Origin: Pseudopithomyces maydicus
Lineage: Eukaryota; Ascomycota; Dothideomycetes; Pleosporales; Didymosphaeriaceae
Direction of reading: 5' to 3'
DNA: 64,000 bases
NCBI GenBank assembly: GCA_026873275.1
Contig: JANTUC010000006.1
Coordinates: forward strand, 930,001-994,000
Shown: in pieces, positions 21,232 to 33,139 of the stretch
Numbering within the stretch: position 1 is the first letter of the stretch
Layout of the letters: every line of letters starts with the position of its first letter
Position numbers and translations under genes: made by a program
The notes under the pieces: generated by a model
The model's database searches: none
Seen by the model: only the letters and a program-made list of their open reading frames with translations
What the model was told of the DNA's origin: nothing

Positions 21232-23748
21232 TCACGCTCCCAGAACATCCACTCCCTTCTGCACACTGATCTTCCTCGAGCTCTCTCCAACCATAACGTT
21301 GAACTCGCCCTCGGCAACAACCCACTCCTGCCTCACAATGTCCCAGTAACTCAGATCCCTCCTCAGCAGCTCAAAGCCCACCGTCTTCTTCTCTCCAGCC
21401 TCGAGATACACCTTCTCGAAGCCCCTCAGCTGCTTCAGAGGCGTACCCTCAGGTGCGCTGGATGGCAGACCGAGGTACAGCTGCGGGACAGCGTGGCCCG
21501 CGACGTCGCCGGTGTTCTCGACGCAGACGGTGACGTTGTAAAGCGGTGTCCAGAGGTCGGGGTTGCCACCGGGCTGGATGGGGAGGGGCGCAGGGAGGGC
21601 GGAGATGTTAGCGGAGAGCGGGGCGGCGGTGAGTTCGGAGATGGAGAACGTGGTGTAGGAGAGACCGAAGCCGAATTCGTAGCGGACGGAGATGTTGTGG
21701 GCGTCGAAGTAGCGGTAGTCGATTTCGAGCTTCTCGTCGAACCAGGATTGCCAGTCGTAGTGGCCGGTGGTGTTGATGGCGGTGGTGGGCGGCGCGTTGT
21801 AGTCAGTGCCGTTGAGGGCAATGGTGTAGGGGAGATGGCCGGAGGGGTTGACGTCGCCGTAGAGGATATCGACGAGGGAGTTGCCGGATTCCTCACCAGG
21901 GAAGTGGGCAGCAACGATGGCGGTGACGTTCTCGTGGTCGGCCCAGGGGAGGAGGTTGATGCCGGGGGAGTGGGATACAACGATCGTGTTGTTGCACTTG
22001 CTGGCGACGGACTCGACGACGGCGTCACCGTTGTAGTCGACGTGGAGCGAGGCGCGGTCCTCGCCTTCGGCGGCCCAAGTCTTGAGCATGACGATGCAGA
22101 CATCGGGGCGGTCGGGGATGAGGAGCTTATCGACGTTGCTGTTGGCAATAAGGGTGTTGTTCAACCAGTACTGGACAATCTTGGTGGCGTTGTCGCGGGC
22201 AGCGCGGTCCTGGATGGCGCGGAGAGGAGAGACGAGGTTGGTAAGCTGACCAGTGCCAGAGCCACCGCCGGCCACAATGGTGCCGTACTCGTAGTTGTTC
22301 TGGTTGAGCTGGCCTTGAGTCGGCTCAGAGGCATCGTTACCGAAGACAGCAATGTTCCTGGGTGCCTTGAGGGGAAGCGCGCCGTTGACGTTCTTGAGAA
22401 GAACGGTACCGGCAGCACCGTGCTGGCGGATGAGCTTGGCGTGGTCTCCACGAACATCACGGCTAGAAGGACCGGTGAGGTTGTATTCGCGGGTCCAAGT
22501 GCTGCGGGGAGAGAAGGTGTTGAGGTCAGCGCTGGAGGGGTCGACGGACGGGAAATCCTTGTCTTGGCCAAGAGCGAAGTAGGGTGTCATGATACGGATG
22601 ATCATGTCATCGACACGGGTCTCGGCCAAAGAACCGTTGTTGACAGCGCGGGTGACATTGCCACCGAAGAAGGATGGCATGGGGTAGTCAGCGCCCTTAG
22701 CAAAGGCCATACCGTAGGCTCCAAGGCCTCCAGGCATGTCCATATCCTGACCAGCGAGGATACCGGCAACGCCAGAGTGGGTTGCACCCCAATCAGACAT
22801 GACGTATCCCTGGAAACCAAGCTCAGTTTTGAGCAGACCGTTCAAAGTGGCAGAGTTCTGGCAGCCGTAGCTACCATTGATCCTAGTGTACGAGCACATG
22901 AAGCTTGCAACCTTGGCATGAGCTGCGTTAGCGAAGGGCCAGAGGTAGAGCTCGTGCATAGTCCTGTCATCAAGGTTCGACGAGATTGCCGCCTGAAGAG
23001 TATCCGTATCAGTACCGTTGGGGTTAAAGGTCGGGTTGCGCATCGTCTCCTGCTCGTTGGCAATGTAGTGCTTTGCACAAGCTTGGACACCCGCATCCTG
23101 GGTGCCCTTGATCGTCTCAGCCATGAAGATACCGGCGAGGTAAGGATCAGCAGCCGAGCCCTCCCAGTTGCGGCCAGCATAGCCAGAACGTCCAAGAGGT
23201 CCAGCAACAGGCTGGAGAGCGACGTGGGCGCCCTTGCCCTTGAACTCCTCGCCAAGGGCATAGCCGCGCTCGTACATGAGAGCCTTATCCCATGATGCTC
23301 CAGCGGATACACCGGCAGAGAATGTGCTGGTGTAGTCGGCTACACGAAGGGCAAGAGGTCCATCGTGGAGACACAGACCGGGGAAACCAAGACGAGGGAT
23401 GGCGACAGTGTTGCCGACACAGGGACCAGCTTGACCGGAGACCATATCAGCCTTCTCTTCAATGGTGAGCAGAGCTACGAAGTCCTTCGCCTTCTGCAGA
23501 GCGTCTTCCCAGCCACCGGCTCCAGTTGCATTGGCTGTGTTATGTTAGATCAGAGTTCTTGAGCATATTCGGCAGCCACAGGTCAACTTACGGGAAGGGT
23601 AGACAGCTGGTGACGAGCCGTATTCGTCCAAGATGACGGTGTCGAGGGGCTGCACATATTGGAAAGCCTCCTCGCTTCGATCACCACCGAAATCCTGAGC
23701 ACCGACAAGGGCTGAGCCCGCAAGCAAGACAGAGAGAAGAGTCGCCAT
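21232..23748 (-). CDS. Secreted GH3 beta-glucosidase
   Basis: Extracellular hydrolase that releases glucose from cellobiose and related beta-glucosides. Two exons on the minus strand, 23748-23592 and 23534-21232, with a 57-nt intron (GTAAGT, CTAACATAACACAG); 819 residues. The N-terminus MATLLSVLLAGSALVGAQ is a signal peptide; I chose this ATG because the frame 15 bases further up begins with a non-ATG codon. The catalytic nucleophile is the aspartate of GYVMSDWGATH (about residue 300); the substrate-binding CAKHYIANEQET stretch and the AEGEDRASL segment with the likely acid/base glutamate are present. A C-terminal fibronectin-III-like domain ends with FNVMVGESSRKI. Codon use is strongly GC-biased, which also produces a 600-codon antisense open frame that I treat as a shadow. 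The gene looks intact. Confidence 0.95.
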
Positions 23749-25322
23749 GGTTCTGAGAAGCAAGCTGGACTGCCTTGGGGCTTCTCCATGGTACTGGGAG
23801 CCAGTCTTTATACTGGCATGCTTGCTACTAGCTCAATTGCCTTACCAATTCGATAATTCCGGCAACAACGAACACCCGAGTCCATGGCAGGTCTTGGTAG
23901 CTGTGCGTATACCGAAGTTTGGCCGTCGGCATGGAGTGTGGAGGCCTGTGGAGGCTCCGCGTGGAGCTAGCATCATCATAATCCCAGCCAGTCGAGTGCG
24001 GGATGGATGGTGCCAAGGGCAATGGCTCGGTCTTGTTTTGCGCCTCGTGATCTCATCGTGGCACTTGTTGGACGGGTGGCTGGTTTACTGTGAACTGTTC
24101 CAGGCGCCTACTGAGACTACAGAATATCTCCGACCCAGTGAACGTAGGACAGTGACCGCAGGACAGTGACCGCTTGAAAGAATGAAAGAAAGGCGGAGAT
24201 GTGCACCAGCCTCACCACCCACATGCTCCTCCGCTCTCGTCCCCTGCACCTCCACATCCAACATGCTCGCTGGGTACTCTTGCAGCGACTCATCAAAGCG
24301 GGGAACCCAGCACTCAACTGACATACCCACCCAACAGTCACCGACCCGCCATGCCCGTAACGAGTCATGCGTAGCGACATTCAACACCCGACCATCATGT
24401 TTCCTGAGCACCGTAACGAGGCCACCGCCCCATGTCACCTCGTGGTCTCGATAAATTTTCCCAGCCCACTGTTCAGGCGGGTACTGGATTGCGGAGAAGC
24501 ACCGGCCGTGGCTTAGCGGTTGCCCGATAAAGCTTGCCTGCCGAACGCTACCCCAGTGTCGTCATCGTCCACACCTTTGTGGGGGAGAATGCGCGAAAAA
24601 AGCTGCCTCGGCGTAAACAACGGTAATTGCGCGCGGTACTTGACGAAGAAGTGCCGGCCTTTGACTTGGAACGGCGACTGGGATCGGAGGGAACCGAACG
24701 GCTTTTCTCCGGTCCGGGGACGCAAGGACCCCACGTGGTGGTCGGGCTGGGGCACCTGGCTATACCACCGTTGTCCATAGTCAGGCTTCCTCCTCGGAGC
24801 TGAGCGGCTATGGCGACGATGCCAGCGTCGAGCGGGGTGGCTTTGTGTCTTGTCGGAAAGAGGGTGTCACCTCTGCGTTGAGAATAAACAAAATTGCCTC
24901 TGTGCCATGTAGAACGAAATTGGATGCTCCAACAGCAAGCCTTAGCAAATAGCACCGCTGATTAGACCCTTCATGCGCAATGTGCACGATCGTAGTCTCT
25001 CGGGCCGACACGATCGTGTAGTCACACTGCCGAAACTTCTCCTTTAAACTTATACCGGGATACCATTCGCTTCGCCCAAGCTAGATCCCTGGTTTATAGA
25101 AAAAATGTTTCGTTTCCATACCAGAAGAAAGGCCGTAGTATAACGCCGTAAACACCTATTTACTCTGTCCCTGCCGATCTCTGTTGGACCAAACTCCGTC
25201 ACAAGATCTGTACCTGCAGTAGGAGATTATCGGTAACATTCGTGTCATGGAACATAGGTGATCGCCTTGCTCAGAGTGCAGATCCACCCCACGCGCAGAG
25301 CCTCAATGCCCTGGGCGCTCGC
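23749..25322. other. Intergenic region upstream of the beta-glucosidase
   Basis: About 1.6 kb holding the GH3 promoter. A 14-bp unit AGGACAGTGACCGC occurs twice in tandem at about 24146-24173. Several CGG/CCG-type motifs that could bind Zn2Cys6 regulators are present, but none is specific enough to name. No gene supported. Confidence 0.45.
24146..24173. repeat. Tandem pair of a 14-bp element in the beta-glucosidase upstream region
   Basis: AGGACAGTGACCGC is repeated directly with no spacer, about 400 bp upstream of the beta-glucosidase start. It could be slippage or a duplicated binding site. Confidence 0.5.
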
Positions 25323-27340
25323 TCAATTCCGCAGGAACAGCTTGTAGCTGTCGCTGTTTGTCACATCCTTCCAAGGATAGCCAATGTCCTTCAAGAACTT
25401 CTCTAGCTCTCCATACTCCTCTTTCTTGCACTGAATACCCGCCAATATCCTCGCCACGTCACCACCGTAATTGCGATAATGGAAGAGACTGATGTTCATG
25501 CCGGGCTGCATTGTGTTCAGGAATTTGTACAGCGCACCGCCGCGCTCGGGGAACTCGAACATGAACATGTGCTCATCGGCTGCGTCGCTACGGCCACCGA
25601 CGAGGTAGCGGATGTGCGATTTTGCGAGTTCGTCCGAGGAGAGATCCGTAGCAGTCATACCTTCTGCAGAGAGACGGGTAAGTAGGTCGGGGAGGTCGGT
25701 AGAGCGCGTTGCCGCCTTCATTTCCACACCGATGAGGATGTTCGCAGCAGAGGGCGACGAGTATCGGTAGTTGAAGGCCGTGACAGCCATGGGATGTACG
25801 ATCGACACAAGCTTTGCGAATGCACCAGGCTTCTCTGGAATCGTCACAGAGATGAGTGCCTCCTTGTTCTCACCAAGCGCAGCGCGTTCGGCGACGAAGC
25901 GCAGGCGATCAAAGTTCATGTTGGCACCTGACGCAATGGCGATAAGACCTCTGTTCGAGTTGGTAGAAGGGTTACGCTTGACCCATTTCTTAAGACCAGC
26001 GAGGGCAAGCGCACCCGCAGGCTCGACGATAGATCGTGTGTCCTCAAACATGTCTTTGATAGCGGCGCAGGTCTCGTCGGTAGTGACCTGAACCACTTCG
26101 TCGACAACTTCCTGGCAAATGCGGAACGTCTCTTCTCCAGGCGTCTTGACCGCTGCACCATCAGCAAATAGTCCGACTTCCTTCAGCACGACTCGCGAGC
26201 CCCTGCGGAGTGACTCGACCATGGCGTTGGCATCGTATGCCTCTACGCCGATGATTTTGACATGCGGCGCTATCCGCTTGATGTAGACTCCGATACCAGC
26301 GATGAGGCCACCCCCACCCACGCAGCAGAAGACTGCCTCCAGGTCCTGTAGATTTGTTTGCCGCAACAGCTCCATGCCAATGGTACCCTGCCCAGCGATC
26401 ACGTACGGATCATCGAACGGAGGGATGCTGATCAATCCGTGGAGCTTCTCCAGCCGCGTAGCCTCTGTCTTTGCCGCGTCGAAATCTGCACCGTGGAGTA
26501 TGACACTGCCACCCAGCCTGCTGACGTTCTTGTGCTTGATGTCTGGGGTTCCGCTCGGCATGACAATGGTTGCAGGTATGCGCAGGTGCTTCGCTGAGTA
26601 GGCCACTCCCTGCGCGTGGTTTCCTGCACTGCATGCTACGACGCCTTTCCAACGGGCCTTGGGGTCGAGATGGGCCATCTTGTTATATGCGCCACGCAGC
26701 TTGAAGCTGAAGACGGGCTGGAGATCTTCGCGTTTGAGGAGGACGTTGCATTCCAAGCGGTTGGAAAGATTGGTTGCGTGCGTGAGGGGTGTTTCCGTGA
26801 CGACTTCGTAGACGCGCGAGGTGAGGATCAATCGCAAATACTACATGCAGCCAGTGAGCAAGGATGGCCAATCCAAAGGGCAAAGTTTGGTGGCAACACA
26901 GCTCTCATTCCACATACATCTGGATATCCGTTCGGCAGCAGAAACGCCTGCGGAACAGCATGCTGCGCCTTGCTCTTCTGGTCCTCGGAGGGCGGACTGG
27001 GATTCGCGGTGTACTCGGTCAGGCTCAGACCTGTTCCTCGCGGGGTTCGCGGGCTGGCTAAGCCATTGGCGTTATCGGGCGTTACTGGCCGAGAGTAATC
27101 GTCAATGGCGGCAGGAGGAGGCATCGTGGGAGGCTGGGTCGGTGTTTGCTCTGACTGTTCGTCGGGTTGGTGATTTTGGGCCATGATGTCGGTGTGGAAG
27201 TCGGAGGCAGGGATGGCACGGGCGGCGATTCGAGAGCTCGATGGTCTGTGGTGGGGTAGTTGGGTCCGATAACGCTGCACGCACTCGCTGCACGGCCAGG
27301 GGTAGGAGAAGATAACAACGCCTTCGTGGGAGAGTTTCAT
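25323..27340 (-). CDS. ILV1: Threonine deaminase (threonine dehydratase), mitochondrial
   Basis: PLP enzyme converting threonine to 2-oxobutanoate, the first committed step to isoleucine. Two exons on the minus strand, 27340-26918 and 26840-25323, joined over a 77-nt phase-0 intron (GTATGT...ATGTAG) that restores GYPDYLRLILTSRVYEVV. The PLP lysine is in VFSFKLRGAYNKM; the glycine-rich phosphate loop is CVGGGGLIAGIG. The C-terminus has two ACT-like regulatory domains (starting near ALISVTIPEKPGAF and HMFMFEFPERGGAL), which bind isoleucine and valine in this family. The start is uncertain: ATG 27184 begins an acidic, proline-rich leader (594 residues in all), while ATG 27340 adds 52 residues with an arginine/serine-rich stretch ending RIAARAIPASDF that looks more like a mitochondrial presequence (646 residues). 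I used the longer form because the extension is stop-free and in frame. Confidence 0.93.
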
Positions 27341-27662
27341 TTTTCTACAAATACAAGAGGGAAAGGCAAAAAGTAGCAAGCAAAAAGCAACCTCTGCACG
27401 GGTGCTGATTGATCAAATGCTCCGTCGTTGACGCGCTGGGCTTCTTTCCAGACATTGCAACCTGCTCGACGCTTGTTACGTCTGCACATCCAAACCCACT
27501 ACCCTTTGCAGCAATTGAACCATCCACCGAAATCCGAAATCCGAAATCTAAGCCAGATACGCCAGGGAATCCAGAAAAACAAGAAGTGCTGTCAAGGCAC
27601 CACCAAGGCCCCGTCGCGGCGCATTACTAGGTGGTTTGGACCTATGCCCCAAGACCCTACGC
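27341..27662. other. Short spacer between ILV1 5' end and the next gene's 3' end
   Basis: About 320 bp that must contain the ILV1 promoter and the terminator of the downstream-facing neighbour. No distinct element recognised. Confidence 0.45.
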
Positions 27663-29153
27663 TCAGCCACGGTAGCCGCTGTACGGCGATTTGCTCAAGA
27701 AAAATTTGGACGTCTTGTTCTTGAGCCCATTGCTGTTGTTGCCACCCTCCTGCTTCCTACCGTTGTAGATGCTCAGGCCACTGCCGAACCCTCCCCTCAA
27801 GTTGATATTGAAGAGCGAGGTGTCCTTGACAAGCTCTCGCTTCTTACCCTTCACCGCTACTCGGTACTTGTTGACCTCACCCGGAAGCTGAGGGTACATG
27901 ACACGTACATATTCTAGATTCGGGAGCATGTCAACGAGAGCAGGACCCGGCTGGTAGTGCAGAACCACAATCGATGTGAACGCTCGAAGCTGCTGGGGCA
28001 GAAGGCGCGTCGTGTCCTCCATGACCACGAAATTGAACAGTGCCTGGTCGTGGAAGAAGAAATTGTTCAGAGAATACGGCAGCGTATACGTCTCCTGGTA
28101 GAGTTGCCGGCAAACGCTATTGAGCAACGTCATGCCCATCGTGAAAGGTTCACGTGAGATCGTGTCTGAGAAAGGGTTACAGTCCTCATGATATACATCA
28201 CTGACGTATCTGAAGTAGGGCTTGCCGTCGACGTATGTCTGGAACTTGAATTCGATCGAATGTCCGCCGAGGGTGTATTGGTATATGAGTCGACGAACAT
28301 TGGGTGGCAGCCGTAGGAGCGGCGAGTTGGTCTGATTCTCCGTCCACCTGTTACATAGTCAGCTTCTTCATCGTTTTCAATATTTGCAGGAGGAATTGAC
28401 AAACACAAAAACAAAAAGAAAATCGACTTACATCATCACCAGATCAGAACCCGTAGCCATCGGCTGACCGCAGAACGTCTTTTGTGGTGGAGGAGCTGGT
28501 AGCGGTTCATACTCGCGTCCTCGGAAGATGCGCTCTGATACCTCCGCTGCAGACGGGCCAGATCCGCCGCGCATCTTGCTTTTCACAGGGGCAAGTTCGG
28601 CATTGTACTCGACGAGGTCCATATCGTCAGAATACATCTCATACTCATCAGCTAACATATTGCTAGGAAGTAGGACGCCGCCTTCGGTAGATGAGTCGTC
28701 ACTCACATCATGGATCACTGCTGTCTTCTTTTTCTCGTTTCGCGGCTGGTTCTTGAGCTGAGCAGCGTAGGAGGTGAGACTGATGCCACCGCCTCCGTAC
28801 AGCGAACCAGATGACATAGCAGGAGCCCGCTTGACATTGATGTGAGTGAACGAGGAGGATACCGAACTGGCATCGTCTAGATCCATCGCATCATCTGGCA
28901 AGGAAGTTGGTCCGTTGAAATTCTTATTCTTACCGCGGTTCTTTGGCGCCTTCTTGCTGCTGGTCTGCGGGCGTTTGTTCGCACTTTGGGGCCTACCGCC
29001 GCCGTTGAGTACATGGGAGGTAGGCATTGCCCTAGTAGCTGGTGGTGTTGGTTTTTGCCGCTTGTTCGCGTATATATTGGCTGGGTCGGAAGGCTCTAGT
29101 TCGTTCTCAGCAATTGACATGTTATATCGCGAGTAGAAACGCTTGGGCGCCAT
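27663..29153 (-). CDS. Hypothetical protein with disordered N-terminus and fungal LPPNVRRLIY-type domain
   Basis: Two exons on the minus strand, 29153-28432 and 28347-27663, joined over an 84-nt phase-2 intron (GTAAGT...GTAACAG); 468 residues. The first half is disordered with basic patches (NKRQKPTPPATR, KRPQTSSKKAPKNRGKNKN) and an acidic stretch, suggesting a nuclear protein. The second half begins TNSPLLRLPPNVRRLIYQYTLGG, the start of a common fungal domain of unknown function that resembles the 57194 gene in this window (SRLLSLPRELRDQIYRYAVI); it continues with LLNSVCRQLYQETYTLPYSLN, another conserved element of that family. The C-terminus is basic and glycine/asparagine rich. No biochemical role can be given. 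It lies upstream of and in the same orientation as ILV1, but separate promoters are expected. Confidence 0.82.
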
Positions 29154-31007
29154 GAGGGCGGGCGAGAAGGATAGTAGGCTGTCGATGTTTGGTGTCTATG
29201 ACAGCGCTCTGGGAGAGCGAGGCAACGGCAAGTTACAGTAGAGAAAGAAAGAGCAGGTACGTTGTTGAGCGGGCGATGGGCCAGAATAAAAGGCAGGCGC
29301 AAAAGAACTTGAACTTACCGAAATTTTATCGAGCAGTAAAGTGAAGTGATAATCTTCGTGACGTTGAAATTGCCCAGGTGAAGTTGCTGAGTGTTGCCCA
29401 TCAGTTACTACCCGTTTAAGCCTAGTGCCAAACCTCTGGAGCCTTGGAGCCCGGGCGGGCGACACGCTTTCACGTGACCTGGACGCCCGCGGCAAGAGCG
29501 ACCGAGGCGCGCCACTTCAGCTGACAGTTTTGCGCCTCACCAGCCAAGCGATCATGCTCAACGCACAATCTACTGATCAATCTGCGCCTTGCTTTCAAGG
29601 CTCGCCTTACTACGGATTCACACACCGACTCGTGTGCGTACTGATGCCTCATGGCCTGGTGCCCCGGTGGGTCTGCATACGCGCACGTACTTAGCCATCG
29701 TGATTGTTGCTAATAATAACAACTGTCAAAAAATTGAATCCGTTATCTTACAGCGTTCTACGGTCCGCTGCTGGCGAGCTGCATCAAAGTATGAATTCGG
29801 TCTAAGTTCCCCTTTTGGAGAAGTGACATGTATATCTGGAACCATGGTCATCACTGATTACACAGGAAGCACGTTTCCTCCATGGAGAAAAACGTGGACA
29901 TTGGTACCAAGTGTGCTACAAACACATTTTCTAATTTGGCCCCATCTATGGTCAAAGAGGCATACTCGACTCTTGTCAGCCTTAACGATGATACATGTGG
30001 CTGATCCTTGTACGCCCCGAACAGCGTAAGCTTCCCAAGATCCCTGAGTTACAACTGCCTGTCATTCTTCCACAGATAACGCAAAACGTCGCATCCATCC
30101 CTCTCTTGTGTCTGCAACATTTCAATGTATAGCGAATTTAGATCCAAAGGGTCTTCTCAGCCAATAGCGCGCGCGGACCCGGAAGGTCTGCCCCTTTTGG
30201 CTAACGTGAAAGCCATTTTAGACCAAAATCTTCGTGGCTGGCTACGAACAGATATGATAGCTTTCTGGAACCGGAGCCGAGTACCTCCTAGGCAGCATCG
30301 TCTCGCTAACTGTAGGCTCAAAGTGGTATCGGCTGATGGTAGCTGAGGGCCGACCCGAGATACGCTACTGTTCATGCGTGTTCGGTTCAAGAAGAGCGCC
30401 TACGCATACCACAATCGTTTAGCGTCTCTTGGACACGACATTTGCACGTTCCTTTGGACTAAAAAAGATACTTCGCACATTGATACGATCAAGGACTCAC
30501 CGGGGCTGCCGATATGTGCATTTATCAGAATATTATAAAGATGCCGTGGAAGTACAAACATGTCTTTTCATCTGCCTCAAGCTACTCATTTGTTTCTTCA
30601 CTATACTGTTCTTATACTCACCCTGCACACCGGACTATCTTTATCTCAGGCAATCCATCAAGCAAGGCAACCAAGAAAGCACGCTCCGTCCAGCTTCTCG
30701 AGGCATCTCATCCCGCGCAATCAGCCATCATTTCTGTTCACAGTCAAACCTCTTTACAGGGAAAGAAGTGAAATTACGCATAAATAGCCACCATCTCTGC
30801 ATTTCCCTCGCGACTAGGACCTTTTCACTTTGAGTCTGAGATCGTTGTCGTAGACTTTGCCTTGTCGAGTCGGCATAAGCGGCCCCCAGTACGCTTCGGA
30901 CTTCTATACACTGATAGATACTTTACGAAACTTCGACGCCACTTGCCAAGATTGGAACCAATATAATAAGCTGGTCGGGTTCTTATTGGTCTTGGTTCTA
31001 TTGCGAG
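29154..31007. other. 1.85-kb divergent intergenic region
   Basis: Lies between two divergent genes (minus-strand hypothetical and plus-strand TmpA-like) and must carry both promoters. Contains the palindrome TCACGTGA at 29470-29477. No additional gene supported. Confidence 0.5.
29470..29477. promoter_or_regulatory. TCACGTGA E-box palindrome
   Basis: A perfect CACGTG core with the TCACGTGA flanks preferred by Cbf1/bHLH factors, about 320 bp upstream of the hypothetical gene's ATG at 29153. Sequence match only. Confidence 0.3.
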
Positions 31008-32586
31008 ATGGAAATCCGAGGCACCGAAAGCACACCGTCCTTCTTCCGCGATGAAGAACTCGCGACCCAGAATAATGCGCTCCAAGTTCCACCTATCACA
31101 TATACCAACGCGTCTGCGGTTGATAGTGTGATGAGCGTGAATGATGATGAGAAATTAAAGAGCCTAAGTGAGAAGACTGATGCCAGCGTTACGACGACTG
31201 TAGTCGAGTTACCGAAGGAATGGGGGACGCCCTTCTTGCGTAGACTTCGATGTGAGTTTTATCCAGCCCAATATTTCACATGGCTCACAGCTTTTAGACG
31301 CATGGGCTAGTTCTTATCGCAAAACCTTCGCCTTAATTTTCACCGTCAACCTCGCCGTCTTTGTCTCCCTAGTCGCAAAAGCACCAGGAGGCCGCCCCAA
31401 CCAACGCGATATTGGCACCGCTGCATCCGCGAACATCCTCACCGCAATACTCTTTCGACAAGAAAACTTCCTTAATGTAATCTACGAAGTGGTGTCATGT
31501 GCACCCCACTCCTGGCCCATAGGCATCCGCAAGCGTCTCGCCAAGGTCTTCCACTACGGTGGTGTACACTCCGGCTGCGGAGTCGCCGCTGTCGTGTGGT
31601 ATATTATGTACACCATCGAATCGACTCTCCTCCTGATCGAGGACAAACATACCCACACCGATATCATCGCCAACATGGCCTGCTCTTGGATCCTCGTCAC
31701 TATGTTTTGCATTATACTCGCAGGCGCGCACCCTTGGTTCCGTCGCAATTATCACGACTATTTCGAGGCCTTCCATCGATTCGCAGGTTGGACGGCACTG
31801 CTCACCTTTTGGATCCACAACGTGTTCTCCGCTGCTATCACCGCTCGCGAAACGCACTCTACCATTGGCATGGCGCTCATCACCAGCCCTTCCTTCTGGA
31901 CTATCCTTTTGTCTACATCCTGCACTCTACTTTCGTGGTCTCGGCTTCGTATACGCACCGTTTTCCCCGAGAAACTCTCTGATCATGCAACGCGTCTGCA
32001 CTTCCGCTATAAGGGGATGCAACCCTTCTACGGCGTCAAGCTGTCTTCCCGCCCACTCCTCGAATGGCACGCCTTCGCTACCATTCCCACCATCGACCCC
32101 GTGACCCACACTCCCACTGGTTTCAGTGTCGTAGTCAGCAACGCCGGAGACTGGACCAGCGCTCAGATCGCAGCGTCAGGCGAACGTAAACTTTGGATTC
32201 GAGGGAGTCCACTGCATGGCTTGTTGTACACATCGCGTCTATTCAAAAACATAGTGTTGGTGGCCACGGGCTCAGGTATTGGCCCATGTCTCAGCCTACT
32301 ACATGCCAATGTCACACCGACTAGGATTTATTGGAGTACGCGGGATCCTCTCGAACATTACGGGCAGGAAATTGTGGATGCAGTGAAGGGCGCGGATCCA
32401 AAAGCTATCGTGTGGAATACGAGCACGCAGGGGAGAGGCACGATTGTGCAGAGCGTGTACGAGTTGGTGCAGGAGAGCGGGGCCGAGGCAGTGTTTGTGA
32501 TCAGCAACCCGAAGGTTACGGATTTGGTGGTGTTTGGGATGCAGAGCCGAGGGGTTCCGGCTTATGGGGCCATTTTTGATTCTTGA
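31008..32586 (+). CDS. TmpA-like integral membrane flavoprotein-type protein
   Basis: Resembles Aspergillus TmpA, a plasma-membrane protein with an oxidoreductase-like C-terminus linked to conidiation signalling. Two exons, 31008-31251 and 31298-32586, joined by a 46-nt phase-1 intron (GTGAGT...TTTTAG), 510 residues; the splice makes FLRRLRYAWASSYRKTFALI. The N-terminus is cytosolic and hydrophilic. Several hydrophobic helices follow, including ALIFTVNLAVFVSLVA, GVAAVVWYIMYTIESTLLL, MACSWILVTMFCIILAG and the FHRFAGWTALLTFWIHNVF segment. The soluble C-terminal half has KLWIRGSPLHGLLY and NIVLVATGSGIGPCLSLLH, the last a ferredoxin-reductase-type NAD-binding glycine motif, and ends GVPAYGAIFDS. 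It differs from ferric reductases in lacking an obvious pair of bis-haem histidine motifs. Often located next to peptide synthetase or acyl-CoA ligase-like genes in fungi; none is seen here. Confidence 0.85.
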
Positions 32587-33139
32587 AGAGCTGGGAGGTT
32601 ACAGGGTAAGAAGGCTATGGTATAAAACGGGTGCATTAAAAGGTCACAGGGAACACTGGAACACGATAAAGTTTGAGGAGCAGGAGCGAAGAGTGGTACG
32701 AGACACGACAGTAGACCCGTGGTCCATATTTATCTCATTGAACGAGAAAGCATGGCAAAGCACAAAGCATAAGCATATACACAAGTGGCGTTTCGGGATT
32801 CTTGAATATAGAAATGATGTGATGGTATATAGAAAGCTGATGTATCGGCCCCATAGTCGTAATTGAAATACAAAGGTGCTATAACAACAGCAATATTTGT
32901 GACAGCGCGACATTGTGGAACTGGAGTGGGTCTCAGGAATGATGCACTACTATGATTACGCGCAAGGAACTCAAAGATATGAAATGTCATTCTATGCCTT
33001 TTTCGTGGTCCTGTTTACCTCTAAAAAACATCGAAAGCAGAAGCCTTACACCCAATGGTATCTCAATAAATCAGCAAACCTTCAATGCTGAGAATGGAAG
33101 GCAGTATTTCTGACTGTCATAAGAATTATGTGCCTTCGA
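32587..33139. other. Convergent 3' spacer
   Basis: About 550 bp between the 3' ends of the TmpA-like and first SET genes. AT-rich, with poly(A)-signal-like stretches only; nothing else seen. Confidence 0.5.

Noticed and set aside
21493..23295. 600-codon open frame on the plus strand
   Set aside because: It is the exact antisense of the GH3 beta-glucosidase exon; strong third-position GC bias in that gene keeps the opposite frame open, and the translation is low-complexity V/G/D/E with no domain.
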